Below, one piece after another: positions 7,601-13,209 of a stretch of DNA of 13,209 bases. The notes below the pieces were generated by a model that saw only the letters and a program-made list of their open reading frames with translations, was not told the origin of the DNA and searched no databases. A program made the translations under genes and the position numbers. Positions within the stretch are counted from its first letter, which is position 1. Each line of letters begins with the position of its first letter. Location of the stretch: assembly GCA_016201425.1 (NCBI GenBank), contig JACQCW010000036.1:1-13209 (forward strand), in the 5' to 3' direction. This DNA is from Candidatus Vogelbacteria bacterium (lineage in GTDB: Bacteria > Patescibacteria > Paceibacteria > UBA9973 > UBA12445).

Positions 7601-7807
7601 ATGAAAGAATTTAAATTTGAGAAACAAAAAAAGACGCCTAACGATCCGAAAATTGACAATCATGATTTACCTCTTCAAGAGATCGGGTCTGAAAAGAATA
7701 TATATGAGATCAATATAATAAATGGCGTCTTGGAGGATTTCGACAAACGAAGAGAGGAGATCGAAACAGAACGTGACGGGAGAAAAAATATCCAAAAACC
7801 AAACTAA
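7601..7807 (+). CDS. Small hypothetical protein (68 aa)
   Basis: I do not recognise this product. The 68-aa protein is very hydrophilic and charged: a Lys-rich N terminus (MKEFKFEKQKK), a central NIYEINIINGVLEDF segment that could form a short ordered element, and a charged helical C terminus (FDKRREEIETERDGRKN). It has no Cys, no membrane segment and no known motif. It occupies the gap between the divergent M16 peptidase gene and the convergent toxin-antitoxin operon, and no longer ORF on the other strand explains the stretch. TATAAT just upstream supports expression; there is no Shine-Dalgarno. It may be a lineage-specific small protein or a chance ORF. Confidence 0.45.
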   Translation: MKEFKFEKQKKTPNDPKIDNHDLPLQEIGSEKNIYEINIINGVLEDFDKRREEIETERDGRKNIQKPN

Positions 7808-7815
7808 CAACTAAA

Positions 7816-7851
7816 TTAAAAATCCCTGCCAAATGTATGGAGACAGGGGAT
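7816..7851 (-). terminator. Terminator of the toxin-antitoxin operon
   Basis: An imperfect hairpin pairs ATCCCTG (7822-7828) with CAGGGGAT (7844-7851), with one bulged G and a CC/GG inner pair. On the minus strand it is followed by ATTTTTAATTTAG. It lies 22 nt past the toxin stop. In the plus direction, after the small ORF, the downstream sequence has no proper T-run, so minus-strand use is more likely. Confidence 0.55.
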
Positions 7852-7873
7852 CAATTTGTTGAGGCCTGAAAAA

Positions 7874-8137
7874 TTATTTTCCATAAAGCTGGTGGTGCGT
7901 ACCGATGGCCAAAAATTCTATTGTGTCAGTAAAACGAAGTCGAAAAATTGCTCGCCAATCACCAGTGATATTAATACTGCGACAACCGGCCCATTCATGA
8001 TCAAGCTCATGATTATCGAGAAGTGTGTGGTGAGGCTTAACTAAAAATAGATTACGTCTGTCTATAAATTGATCTCGAATCTTTTTGTCAGTTTTTTTAT
8101 ATTGCTTTCTGAACTCGCGGTGATAGACAACTTCCAT
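7874..8137 (-). CDS. RelE/ParE superfamily toxin, YafQ-like (type II toxin-antitoxin)
   Basis: This 87-aa protein from the ATG at 8137 has the compact RelE/YafQ layout. Two N-terminal helices (REFRKQYKKTDKKIRDQF, about 7-24) are followed by a beta-sheet. The family pattern is ELDHEWAGCRSINITGDWRA (44-63), then IEFLAIGTHHQLYGK at the C terminus. His43, His47, Asp60 and His81/82 are candidate catalytic residues, as in YafQ-type ribosome-dependent mRNA interferases. The frame is open back to 8218, but that would overlap the antitoxin. ATG 8137 lies 7 nt after the antitoxin stop, the usual tight coupling. There is no Shine-Dalgarno, so translation probably depends on the upstream cistron. The expected role is to cleave mRNA when the antitoxin is degraded (family knowledge, not shown here). 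Confidence 0.86.
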   Translation of the reverse strand: MEVVYHREFRKQYKKTDKKIRDQFIDRRNLFLVKPHHTLLDNHELDHEWAGCRSINITGDWRAIFRLRFTDTIEFLAIGTHHQLYGK

Positions 8138-8144
8138 ATATAAA

Positions 8145-8417
8145 TTAACTATTGAGCCATTGGTCCATATCTTGAGTAGAAGTAAAAACCGGGGACATAT
8201 TTTTACCCTCATCTGCATCTTTAAGCACTCGCCTTAAATAGGCCACCGTTTTCTTATTTGGAACAAGTGGTGCACGAAAGTTTGCTTGTCGAGTCAAAAC
8301 AAGACCTCGAAGCTGTTCATTCAAGTATGCTGAAAGTGGTAGCCCCATCTCTTTGGCAACTCTTTGTGCTTCTTCCTTGAGACGTTTATCTGTCTTAAAT
8401 ACAAATGTTGTAATCAT
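8145..8417 (-). CDS. RelB/DinJ-like ribbon-helix-helix antitoxin
   Basis: This 90-aa protein has an N-terminal ribbon-helix-helix DNA-binding region (about 1-45): strand TTFVFKTD, then helices KRLKEEAQRVAKEMG and PLSAYLNEQLRGLV. A C-terminal half without strong fold signals would wrap the toxin. It is the first gene of the operon, with the toxin immediately downstream. Such antitoxins usually repress their own promoter as dimers. A TACTcaAGTA inverted repeat over the -10 region (8419-8428) would suit that. No Shine-Dalgarno precedes the ATG, and the promoter position suggests a leaderless message. Confidence 0.85.
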   Translation of the reverse strand: MITTFVFKTDKRLKEEAQRVAKEMGLPLSAYLNEQLRGLVLTRQANFRAPLVPNKKTVAYLRRVLKDADEGKNMSPVFTSTQDMDQWLNS

Positions 8418-8418
8418 G

Positions 8419-8453
8419 TACTCAAGTATATACCCTGGTACGAATTATTGCAA
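8419..8453 (-). promoter_or_regulatory. Promoter and candidate operator of the toxin-antitoxin operon
   Basis: On the minus strand TTGCAA (8448-8453), a 17-nt spacer and TATACT (8425-8430) form a good sigma-70-like promoter. The -35 lies in the last codons of glyQS. Transcription would begin about 8418, at or one base before the ATG at 8417. The imperfect palindrome TACTcaAGTA (8419-8428) overlaps the -10 and could bind the antitoxin. Confidence 0.5.
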
Positions 8454-9821
8454 GCTTGCTTTGATCTTAGAATTTAACTCTTCAATTTTAATTCTTTCCT
8501 GCTGACCTGAGTCTCGATCGCGCAAGGTGACGGTATTATTTTCTAAAGTATCGAAGTCGACCGTGACGCAAAACGGCGTGCCGATCTCATCTTGCCTTCG
8601 ATAACGTTTACCGATATTTCCATTATCGTCAAACATAACTTGAGGAATCTCCTTTTTGAGCATTGCAAAAACTTCTCTAGCTTTACTAATAAGTTCCGGC
8701 CTATTTTTGAGCAATGGAAAAACTGCGACCTTAACCGGAGCAACTGACGGCTTGAATTTCAAATAAACACGATCGCCGTCACCCATCTTATCTTCTCTAA
8801 AAGCATCACAAATAACGGCCAAGAAAATGCGGTCCACACCAACAGCGGGCTCAATAACGTGTGGGGTAAATTTTTTATTTTCTACTTCATCAATATATTC
8901 AAGTGACGCACCGCTATGTTCTGCATGTTTTTTGAGGTCATAATCTGTTCTGTATGCCAACCCATGCAACTCCTTCTGTCCAAAGGGATAATCAAATTCA
9001 AGATCCACTGTTTTTTTGGAATAAAAAGACCGCTCCTCTTCATTATGTTCATACTCATGAATATGACTCACATCAAGCCCGAGTTTATTGATCAAAAAAT
9101 TTTTAATGTTTGATAGCCATGTCGCAAACTGCTTCTCCCATTCTTCAGGTCGTATGAAATATTCGATCTCCATTTGCTCTAATTCTCGCAATCTAAATAT
9201 AAAATCACGCGGAGTAATCTCGTTTCGAAATGCTTTCCCTATCTGAGCCAATCCGAAGGAAAGCTTTGGGTGAAAACTATCGACAACATTCTTAAAGTTC
9301 ACAAACATACCCTGAGCAGTTTCCGGTCGCAAGTAAACAGTTGCGGAAGAATCGTCCATGGCGCCTACCTTTGTGCTAAACATCATATTAAATTGTCTCA
9401 CGTCACCAAGCGCATTTTTATCAGGACTCTTTAGATGATGAGATTTGATTTCCGCATCCATCTGCTCAAGTGTCATACCCTTCGGATTAATTCCATTTTC
9501 TTCTAGCAGATGGTCGGCACGATAGCGTTTTTTTGTCTTTAGATCCTCAACTAGTGGATCAGTGAAGGTGGCAACGTGTCCGGTTGCTTCCCAAACTTTT
9601 GAATTCATCAATATAGCCGCGTCTACTCCATACATATCCTCGCGATCTTCAACGAAATTTTTCCACCAAAGATCTTTGATATTCTTTTTAAGAGTAACTC
9701 CAAGCGGACCATAGTCCCATGTACCAGCCAAACCTCCGTAAATTTCAGATCCCTGATAGACAAAACCACGCCTCTTGCAAAGCGAAATTATCTTCCCCAT
9801 TAATTCATTTCCTTTTTCCAT
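8445..9821 (-). CDS. glyQS: Glycyl-tRNA synthetase, single-chain class II (alpha2 type)
   Basis: This 458-aa class II synthetase charges tRNA-Gly with glycine. It is the eukaryote/archaea/Gram-positive-like homodimeric form and not the bacterial alpha2beta2 type. Seen in order: KRRGFVYQGSEIYGGLAGTW near the N terminus (17-35), LRPETAQGMFVNF (164-176), motif 2 with FRNEITPRDFIFRLRELEQ (198-216), and motif 3 with EPAVGVDRIFLA (324-335). An HGTP anticodon-binding domain covers about 360-458, with GKRYRRQDEIGTPFCVTVD at 404-422. The start at 9821 lies 7 nt after the membrane-protein stop. An alternative ATG at 9800 follows AAGGAAA and matches the usual family N terminus better, so the first seven residues are uncertain. 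The downstream toxin-antitoxin promoter overlaps the gene's end. Confidence 0.96.
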   Translation of the reverse strand: MEKGNELMGKIISLCKRRGFVYQGSEIYGGLAGTWDYGPLGVTLKKNIKDLWWKNFVEDREDMYGVDAAILMNSKVWEATGHVATFTDPLVEDLKTKKRYRADHLLEENGINPKGMTLEQMDAEIKSHHLKSPDKNALGDVRQFNMMFSTKVGAMDDSSATVYLRPETAQGMFVNFKNVVDSFHPKLSFGLAQIGKAFRNEITPRDFIFRLRELEQMEIEYFIRPEEWEKQFATWLSNIKNFLINKLGLDVSHIHEYEHNEEERSFYSKKTVDLEFDYPFGQKELHGLAYRTDYDLKKHAEHSGASLEYIDEVENKKFTPHVIEPAVGVDRIFLAVICDAFREDKMGDGDRVYLKFKPSVAPVKVAVFPLLKNRPELISKAREVFAMLKKEIPQVMFDDNGNIGKRYRRQDEIGTPFCVTVDFDTLENNTVTLRDRDSGQQERIKIEELNSKIKASLQ

Positions 9822-9828
9822 GTTTTGC

Positions 9829-11754
9829 TTATTTAACTGGCTTATCTTCGTCTGAGCTGATCTTGGGATCTGTACTCAATTTAATACTAATAGCTCTAGT
9901 CAAACTTTTGTTTTCGGATCCGGTATATGAATCACTTCCAGAAACGGTCACATCGGAGATTAAGACTGGATATTGCTTAAGTTGACTTACGCTTGGAGTA
10001 AACCCAACTTGAAAAGACATATCTCGGGCGGCTGAATTAATCCCATTCCCCGCCAGAACATCACCAATATTCCACTCTATCTCCCTGCTATTTGGGTCAT
10101 ACACGACAGCTTCATCGTTTGGAGAAAAAGCGCCGATCCATCTCACGTATGAAGGCAGAGTGGCTCTTGCGATCACGCCAGATAGATCATTTGAAGAGTT
10201 GATTATTGACCAATCGACTGTATACGTTGTCTCTTGATCACTTGTAGGAGGCAAGGGTCCTGTATTTTTGAATGGTCCAACATAATATAGCGTACGAGCA
10301 GTCAATTGCAAGTCCGAAGATAATTTAATTTTTCGTGAAAAAACATTTTCCACCACCGATCCAGACTGATTACCTTCTGCAAATCGTGTACCAGTAAAAT
10401 CGACCTCTAGATCAAGGGTCGGGTGTCTGATAATGTTTGTTTGGTTGCTTATAAGCGGATTAAAGGTAAAAATAAAACTCTCTCTCCCAGTCTGGCCTGG
10501 CTCAATAGACTGTGGGAAATTACCGTTTAGCTTATCCCAAACGATTTTTCCATCGGCAGACTTATAAATTCCGGATCCAGCCGAAATTGAATTCTTATCT
10601 AACACTTCTCCATTGATTTTAACAGATAATTGTCCATCTAAAATTTTAACAGGTAAGTTGTTCACCCACTCAATATCTCCAGTAATATTCTGACTACTGT
10701 CAGCAATATAATCTGTAGTCTGCCTGTCTCCGTTAATTGCAAGGCCCAAGCCGATATAAGGCTTTTGAACAACCAGAGATTTTAGAGATGATCCGTACAA
10801 CACAGATATCTTATTTTCATCGATGTTATTTCGGGTACCAGCGTTAACCCTAAATGTTTTAACCTCGCTATCTTGGCCCTCTAGAACACCAGTTATATGG
10901 ATCGATCTTTTTCCTTGAGCCAATAAGTCACCAAGTGACCATATATTATTGCCATAGGATGGCGGTGGCACAGCACTACTGAATACAAAGCCCGATGGAT
11001 AAGCCATCTCTAAAACTACATCCTTCAATATGTCACTGGAGTTTGAGTTAAGCGTGACATTCAAATCCATAGATTTACCGGAATTTGTATCTTCAGGTAG
11101 ATCCATCGACAGCGAAATCGGAGAGGAACTTATAAAAGTCTTGAAGGTTTTTGTTTTTACAAATGTAGCATTCGATCCCTCGGTACGGTATTCAAGAGTA
11201 ACATTCAGATCTTGCTCACTATTTTCCTCACCAAAAAGTACGGACTTAACCACTTCATTAATGACACTGCTTTCTCCTATTTGACCTATGTCTTTGGTAT
11301 ATCTTGAAATTGTGCCGCCCGATGGGTGACCGCCTTCTGGGTATTCGACAATAAGTTTGGCCGCGTTTAAAATAATTTTATTTCGGTTGCCTATTATTAC
11401 CTGCAGGTCAAAATCCTCTCCACCCTTCACAGACACTGGACCTGTTAAAGATATATCGATATTATCTGACGAAACTAAATTTGAACCACCCCAAATGAAA
11501 TATGCCGAAATACCCAAAGCACTTAAGAAAAAAATGGCCGAAAAGATGAGCAACGTCCGAAGAATTGGTGTTTGAATATCCTTTTCTTTTTTCATAGTCT
11601 TGATATCGCGATCGTCACCTACCCAGCCACTCTTTACGTCATATCCGATTTGAGACAATTCTGAACGAACTGGCTCTCTCAAGGGTCGACTACTAAAGAG
11701 CCTCTTCTCAATCTTATTTATTCCGTCGTCTTGATGATTGTTGCTTTCCGCCAT
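9829..11754 (-). CDS. Single-pass membrane protein with large extracytoplasmic beta-sandwich repeat region
   Basis: I do not recognise a named family. The 641-aa protein has a charged cytoplasmic N terminus (1-62, with many Arg and Lys) and one membrane helix at about 64-88 (ILRTLLIFSAIFFLSALGI). A long Ser/Thr/Asn/Gly-rich extracytoplasmic part (90-630) follows. The positive-inside rule gives an N-in, C-out anchor. The outer part alternates beta-strand-like stretches with recurring features of DUF11/Ig-like repeats, such as EYPEGG..., MAYPSGFVFSSA, IWSLGDLLAQGKRSIHI, LPSYVRWIGAFSP and EWNIGDVLAGNG. At least four or five modules look likely. Only one Trp-rich WSLGD/WNIGD-type motif per module is conserved. 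It has no cysteines and no enzyme motif, so a surface-structural or adhesion role is possible but unproven. It lies 23 nt after the RT stop and 7 nt before glyQS, all on one strand. TAAAAT 8 nt upstream of the ATG suggests a leaderless start. Confidence 0.83.
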   Translation of the reverse strand: MAESNNHQDDGINKIEKRLFSSRPLREPVRSELSQIGYDVKSGWVGDDRDIKTMKKEKDIQTPILRTLLIFSAIFFLSALGISAYFIWGGSNLVSSDNIDISLTGPVSVKGGEDFDLQVIIGNRNKIILNAAKLIVEYPEGGHPSGGTISRYTKDIGQIGESSVINEVVKSVLFGEENSEQDLNVTLEYRTEGSNATFVKTKTFKTFISSSPISLSMDLPEDTNSGKSMDLNVTLNSNSSDILKDVVLEMAYPSGFVFSSAVPPPSYGNNIWSLGDLLAQGKRSIHITGVLEGQDSEVKTFRVNAGTRNNIDENKISVLYGSSLKSLVVQKPYIGLGLAINGDRQTTDYIADSSQNITGDIEWVNNLPVKILDGQLSVKINGEVLDKNSISAGSGIYKSADGKIVWDKLNGNFPQSIEPGQTGRESFIFTFNPLISNQTNIIRHPTLDLEVDFTGTRFAEGNQSGSVVENVFSRKIKLSSDLQLTARTLYYVGPFKNTGPLPPTSDQETTYTVDWSIINSSNDLSGVIARATLPSYVRWIGAFSPNDEAVVYDPNSREIEWNIGDVLAGNGINSAARDMSFQVGFTPSVSQLKQYPVLISDVTVSGSDSYTGSENKSLTRAISIKLSTDPKISSDEDKPVK

Positions 11755-11762
11755 CGGTAATC

Positions 11763-11768
11763 ATTTTA
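11763..11768 (-). promoter_or_regulatory. Candidate -10 box of the membrane-protein gene
   Basis: TAAAAT on the minus strand, 8 nt before the ATG at 11754, in the 23-nt gap after the RT stop. It would give a near-leaderless transcript. No good -35 is visible, so read-through from the RT gene is also possible. Confidence 0.3.
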
Positions 11769-11777
11769 CCATATTTT

Positions 11778-12782
11778 CTACAAATGGCTATGCAGTAGGG
11801 ATTCATTGATTTGGCGGGCCAACTTCCTTGCGTTCCCATGATTCAAAAGTCCTAAGTAAGATTGAACAACTTCAGGCTTCCCTTCTTTATGTTTAATCGT
11901 TCGGAACATTCTTTTCTCGGTGGTTGTTCTCAGAACTCTATGATCTGGAAAATTGACCCAACCAAGGAAATCTACTCCTGAAGAAAGTGTCTCGATTGAA
12001 ACTTTGTTTGGATGTAGTTCTAATTTAAGGTTAGTGTGTAGAAATTCTTTGATTTTAAGTAATACCTCTTCAAGCCACTTCCTATCCTGAGACATAATCA
12101 CAAAATCATCAGCATAACGGATATAGTACTTAGCTTTCACCTTATGCTTCATAAACTGGTCGAACTTGTTCATATATACATTTACGAGAAGTTGGGAGGT
12201 GAGATTGCCCAAGGGTAAACCAACACCTTCTTGTGTAGAATGAAAACTACCTATCACCTCTTGAAGTAACCACAGCGTCTCATCATCAGAAATATATTCT
12301 TTTAGAATATCCACGAGAGTTTGGTGGTCTATGTTCGCAAAAAACTTACGTATATCACACTTAAGAATCCAAGAAGTCTTTCTGTTATTGTTGCTAACTT
12401 TGTTTGAAAACTTTCGAAACCTATCTAATGCCTTAAATGTCCCTTTTCTAAGTCTGCACGAATAGGAATCTGGTATAAATGTTTTATCAAAAAAAGGATA
12501 CAACTGTCTGTAGATTGCATGGTGCAACAGCCTGTCTCTCACAGTGGCCTTATGAATATTCCTGGGTTTGGGATCGGAAATGTTGAACGCTTGATAACCA
12601 CCGTGCTTATAGCTATGATTGGCTAGTTCCCGGTGTAACGAAATAATATTATCCATTAAATGACTCGAAAATATTAAAACATCGCGTTTATTCTTTTTAC
12701 CAGGTAAAAACTCTCCCCAGGCCTTTAGCAGATTTTCAATACTAATAATATCTTTAAAATTATGACTGAGAATATTTCTCAT
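11778..12782 (-). CDS. DGR-type reverse transcriptase
   Basis: This 334-aa RNA-directed DNA polymerase has the fingers/palm motifs in order. Motif 1-2 region: AFNISDPKPRNIHKATVRDR (65-84) and DSYSCRLRKG (105-114). Motif 3: LKCDIRKFFANID with catalytic Asp143. Motif 4: GLPLGNLTSQ (188-197), the [ILV]GxxxSQ form typical of diversity-generating retroelement RTs and not the QG of group II introns and retrovirus-like RTs. Motif 5: YIRYADDF with catalytic Asp225-Asp226. Motif 6-7: KVSIETLSSGVDFLGW. It ends at the short DGR thumb, without the maturase X or HNH domains of group II intron proteins. The length (DGR RTs are roughly 300-400 aa) and the adjacent Avd gene support the call. In DGRs the RT copies a template-repeat RNA with adenine mutagenesis into cDNA that replaces a variable repeat in a target gene. 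No target gene is in this window. A possible promoter lies in the avd 5' end, and there is no Shine-Dalgarno. Confidence 0.92.
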   Translation of the reverse strand: MRNILSHNFKDIISIENLLKAWGEFLPGKKNKRDVLIFSSHLMDNIISLHRELANHSYKHGGYQAFNISDPKPRNIHKATVRDRLLHHAIYRQLYPFFDKTFIPDSYSCRLRKGTFKALDRFRKFSNKVSNNNRKTSWILKCDIRKFFANIDHQTLVDILKEYISDDETLWLLQEVIGSFHSTQEGVGLPLGNLTSQLLVNVYMNKFDQFMKHKVKAKYYIRYADDFVIMSQDRKWLEEVLLKIKEFLHTNLKLELHPNKVSIETLSSGVDFLGWVNFPDHRVLRTTTEKRMFRTIKHKEGKPEVVQSYLGLLNHGNARKLARQINESLLHSHL

Positions 12783-12786
12783 AAAA

Positions 12787-13161
12787 GTGGTATGTTACCC
12801 CCCCCCCCCGATTCTACCCATCAATCAGAAGTTGCTCTCAGTATACATGTTATGGCACCAAACAGTAGAAGACTTTCCTAAAAAGTCTCGCTACTCTTTA
12901 GGTGGTAAAATTGATAATTTATTTATAGAAGTTCTGGAAACAATATTTGTCGCAAGTTATTTGAGTAAAAAAGATAAACTGCCTTTTGTTCAGAAAGCTA
13001 TAAACAAGTTGGATCTTCTTAAGTTTTTTCTACAGGTCTCTTATGAAATCAAATCTCTTGATGATAAAAGATATATTGCTCTATCAGAACCTCTCACCAA
13101 TATTGGAAAAATGTTGGGTGGATGGAAGAATAGGATCATAAAAGAAAACTCTCCTCAATAA
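12787..13161 (+). CDS. avd: DGR accessory variability determinant (Avd), four-helix-bundle protein
   Basis: The 124-aa frame encodes a helical, basic protein with the Avd hallmark order. It has FPKKSRYSLGGKIDNLFIEVLE (about 30-51), then FVASYLSKKDKLPFVQKAINKLDLLKFFLQVSYEIKSLD, and finally LSEPLTNIGKMLGGW (about 100-114). In Bordetella phage DGR, Avd is a pentameric bundle that binds the RT and template RNA and is needed for cDNA synthesis. The start is uncertain. The open frame begins at a GTG (12787), passes through four Pro codons from the C run, then reaches ILPINQKLLSVYMLW, which looks like the normal Avd N terminus. The internal ATG at 12847 would delete that conserved helix. ATG 12792 is out of frame by one base but would be in frame with 11 C. 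Unlike most DGRs, the gene is divergent from the RT, with starts 4 nt apart. Confidence 0.87.
   Translation: MVCYPPPPILPINQKLLSVYMLWHQTVEDFPKKSRYSLGGKIDNLFIEVLETIFVASYLSKKDKLPFVQKAINKLDLLKFFLQVSYEIKSLDDKRYIALSEPLTNIGKMLGGWKNRIIKENSPQ
12792..12824 (-). promoter_or_regulatory. Candidate RT promoter with homopolymer spacer
   Basis: On the minus strand TTGATG (12819-12824) and TAACAT (12792-12797) flank a 21-nt spacer that contains 12 consecutive G. TAACAT ends 9 nt before the RT ATG. The spacer is 4 nt longer than optimal, so loss of about four G would bring it to 17. Both hexamers match consensus at only 4 of 6 positions, so the promoter is weakly supported. Confidence 0.25.
12798..12809. repeat. 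Homopolymeric tract of 12 C (plus strand)
   Basis: Twelve consecutive C follow ATGTTA and precede GATTC, between the RT and avd start regions. Such a tract is very unusual in this AT-rich sequence and is prone to slipped-strand length change. It encodes prolines at the start of the avd frame and lies upstream of the RT start. Its true length may be uncertain in the assembly. Confidence 0.95.
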
Positions 13162-13169
13162 GAGGAGAG
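13149..13169. other. Hairpin spanning the avd stop codon
   Basis: A perfect 8-bp stem, CTCTCCTC (13149-13156) and GAGGAGAG (13162-13169), encloses a 5-nt loop that contains the TAA stop (13159-13161). No T-run follows on the plus strand, so it does not look like a standard terminator. It may be a structured part of a downstream non-coding or template-repeat RNA, or a 3'-end stabiliser. Confidence 0.55.
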
Positions 13170-13209
13170 AGACGAAGAGAATTTCAGGGAACGAGCAACC
13201 GATCATTCG
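13170..13209 (+). other. Start of non-coding region after avd; possible template-repeat location
   Basis: The last 40 nt carry no start codon or recognised motif. In many DGRs the template repeat lies next to avd, and no other non-coding gap near the RT is long enough to hold one. I found no near-copy of this sequence within the window, so the assignment is positional only. Confidence 0.25.

Noticed and set aside
8138..8218. Longer N terminus of the toxin
   Set aside because: It would overlap the antitoxin coding region and lacks family similarity; ATG 8137 gives the normal toxin length.
9829..11754. DGR variable-repeat target within the window
   Set aside because: I saw no C-terminal lectin-fold motif and no adenine-biased near-repeat in this or any other gene here.
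11778..12782. Group II intron maturase or retron RT
   Set aside because: It has no maturase X or endonuclease domain, no intron RNA ends were noticed, motif 4 is GxxxSQ, and the Avd neighbour favours a DGR.
12787..13161. Avd call as a 23S rRNA intervening-sequence (S23) protein
   Set aside because: The same four-helix superfamily, but the KIDNLF...KLDLLKFFL...IGKMLGGW pattern is Avd-like, the gene is next to a DGR-type RT, and no rRNA sequence is visible.

Overview
The window reads as a chromosomal segment of a Candidate Phyla Radiation (Patescibacteria, probably Parcubacteria-like) bacterium. This is an inference from several features: compact genes, short synthetases (a MetRS without a C-terminal tRNA-binding domain and a single-chain eukaryote-type GlyRS), a membrane-anchored protein with beta-sandwich repeats, many starts without a Shine-Dalgarno sequence, and a reverse transcriptase/Avd pair of the diversity-generating retroelement (DGR) type. 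TGA serves as a stop (PP2C gene), so the code looks standard and not the recoded Gracilibacteria/Absconditabacteria type.

Layout from left to right. (1) Positions 1-355, minus: the N-terminal third of a TatD-family metal-dependent DNase, cut by the window edge. It is separated by a strong intrinsic terminator (383-415) from the next unit. (2) Positions 438-3615, minus: a three-gene operon read as PP2C phosphatase, then protein kinase, then vWA/MIDAS protein. Each gene has a consensus Shine-Dalgarno. This matches the TerY-P type phosphorylation triad (vWA + kinase + PP2C). (3) Positions 3751-7552, minus: a housekeeping run of M16 zinc peptidase, AI-2E-family membrane protein and methionyl-tRNA synthetase. 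(4) Positions 7601-7807, plus: a small orphan ORF. It converges on a RelE/YafQ-type toxin-antitoxin pair (7874-8417, minus), with a hairpin terminator between them. (5) Positions 8445-11754, minus: glycyl-tRNA synthetase downstream of a large single-pass membrane protein with an extracytoplasmic repeat region. (6) Positions 11778-13209: a DGR-type reverse transcriptase (minus) and, starting only 4 nt away and divergently, an Avd accessory gene (plus). The avd 5' end contains a run of 12 C. A hairpin spans the avd stop codon, and the last ~40 nt of the window are the start of a non-coding stretch where a template repeat could lie. No variable-repeat target gene is visible, so it must lie outside if the system is complete.

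The most interesting points are two. One is the divergent RT/Avd arrangement with a homopolymer positioned so that its length would change both the avd reading frame and the spacer of a putative RT promoter. The other is the PP2C-kinase-vWA triad, which differs from its neighbours in GC content and Shine-Dalgarno use. The RT is co-directional with the membrane protein and glyS genes and may be transcribed through them. No tRNA, rRNA, CRISPR array or insertion sequence was seen, and no gene-free stretch exceeds 300 bases.
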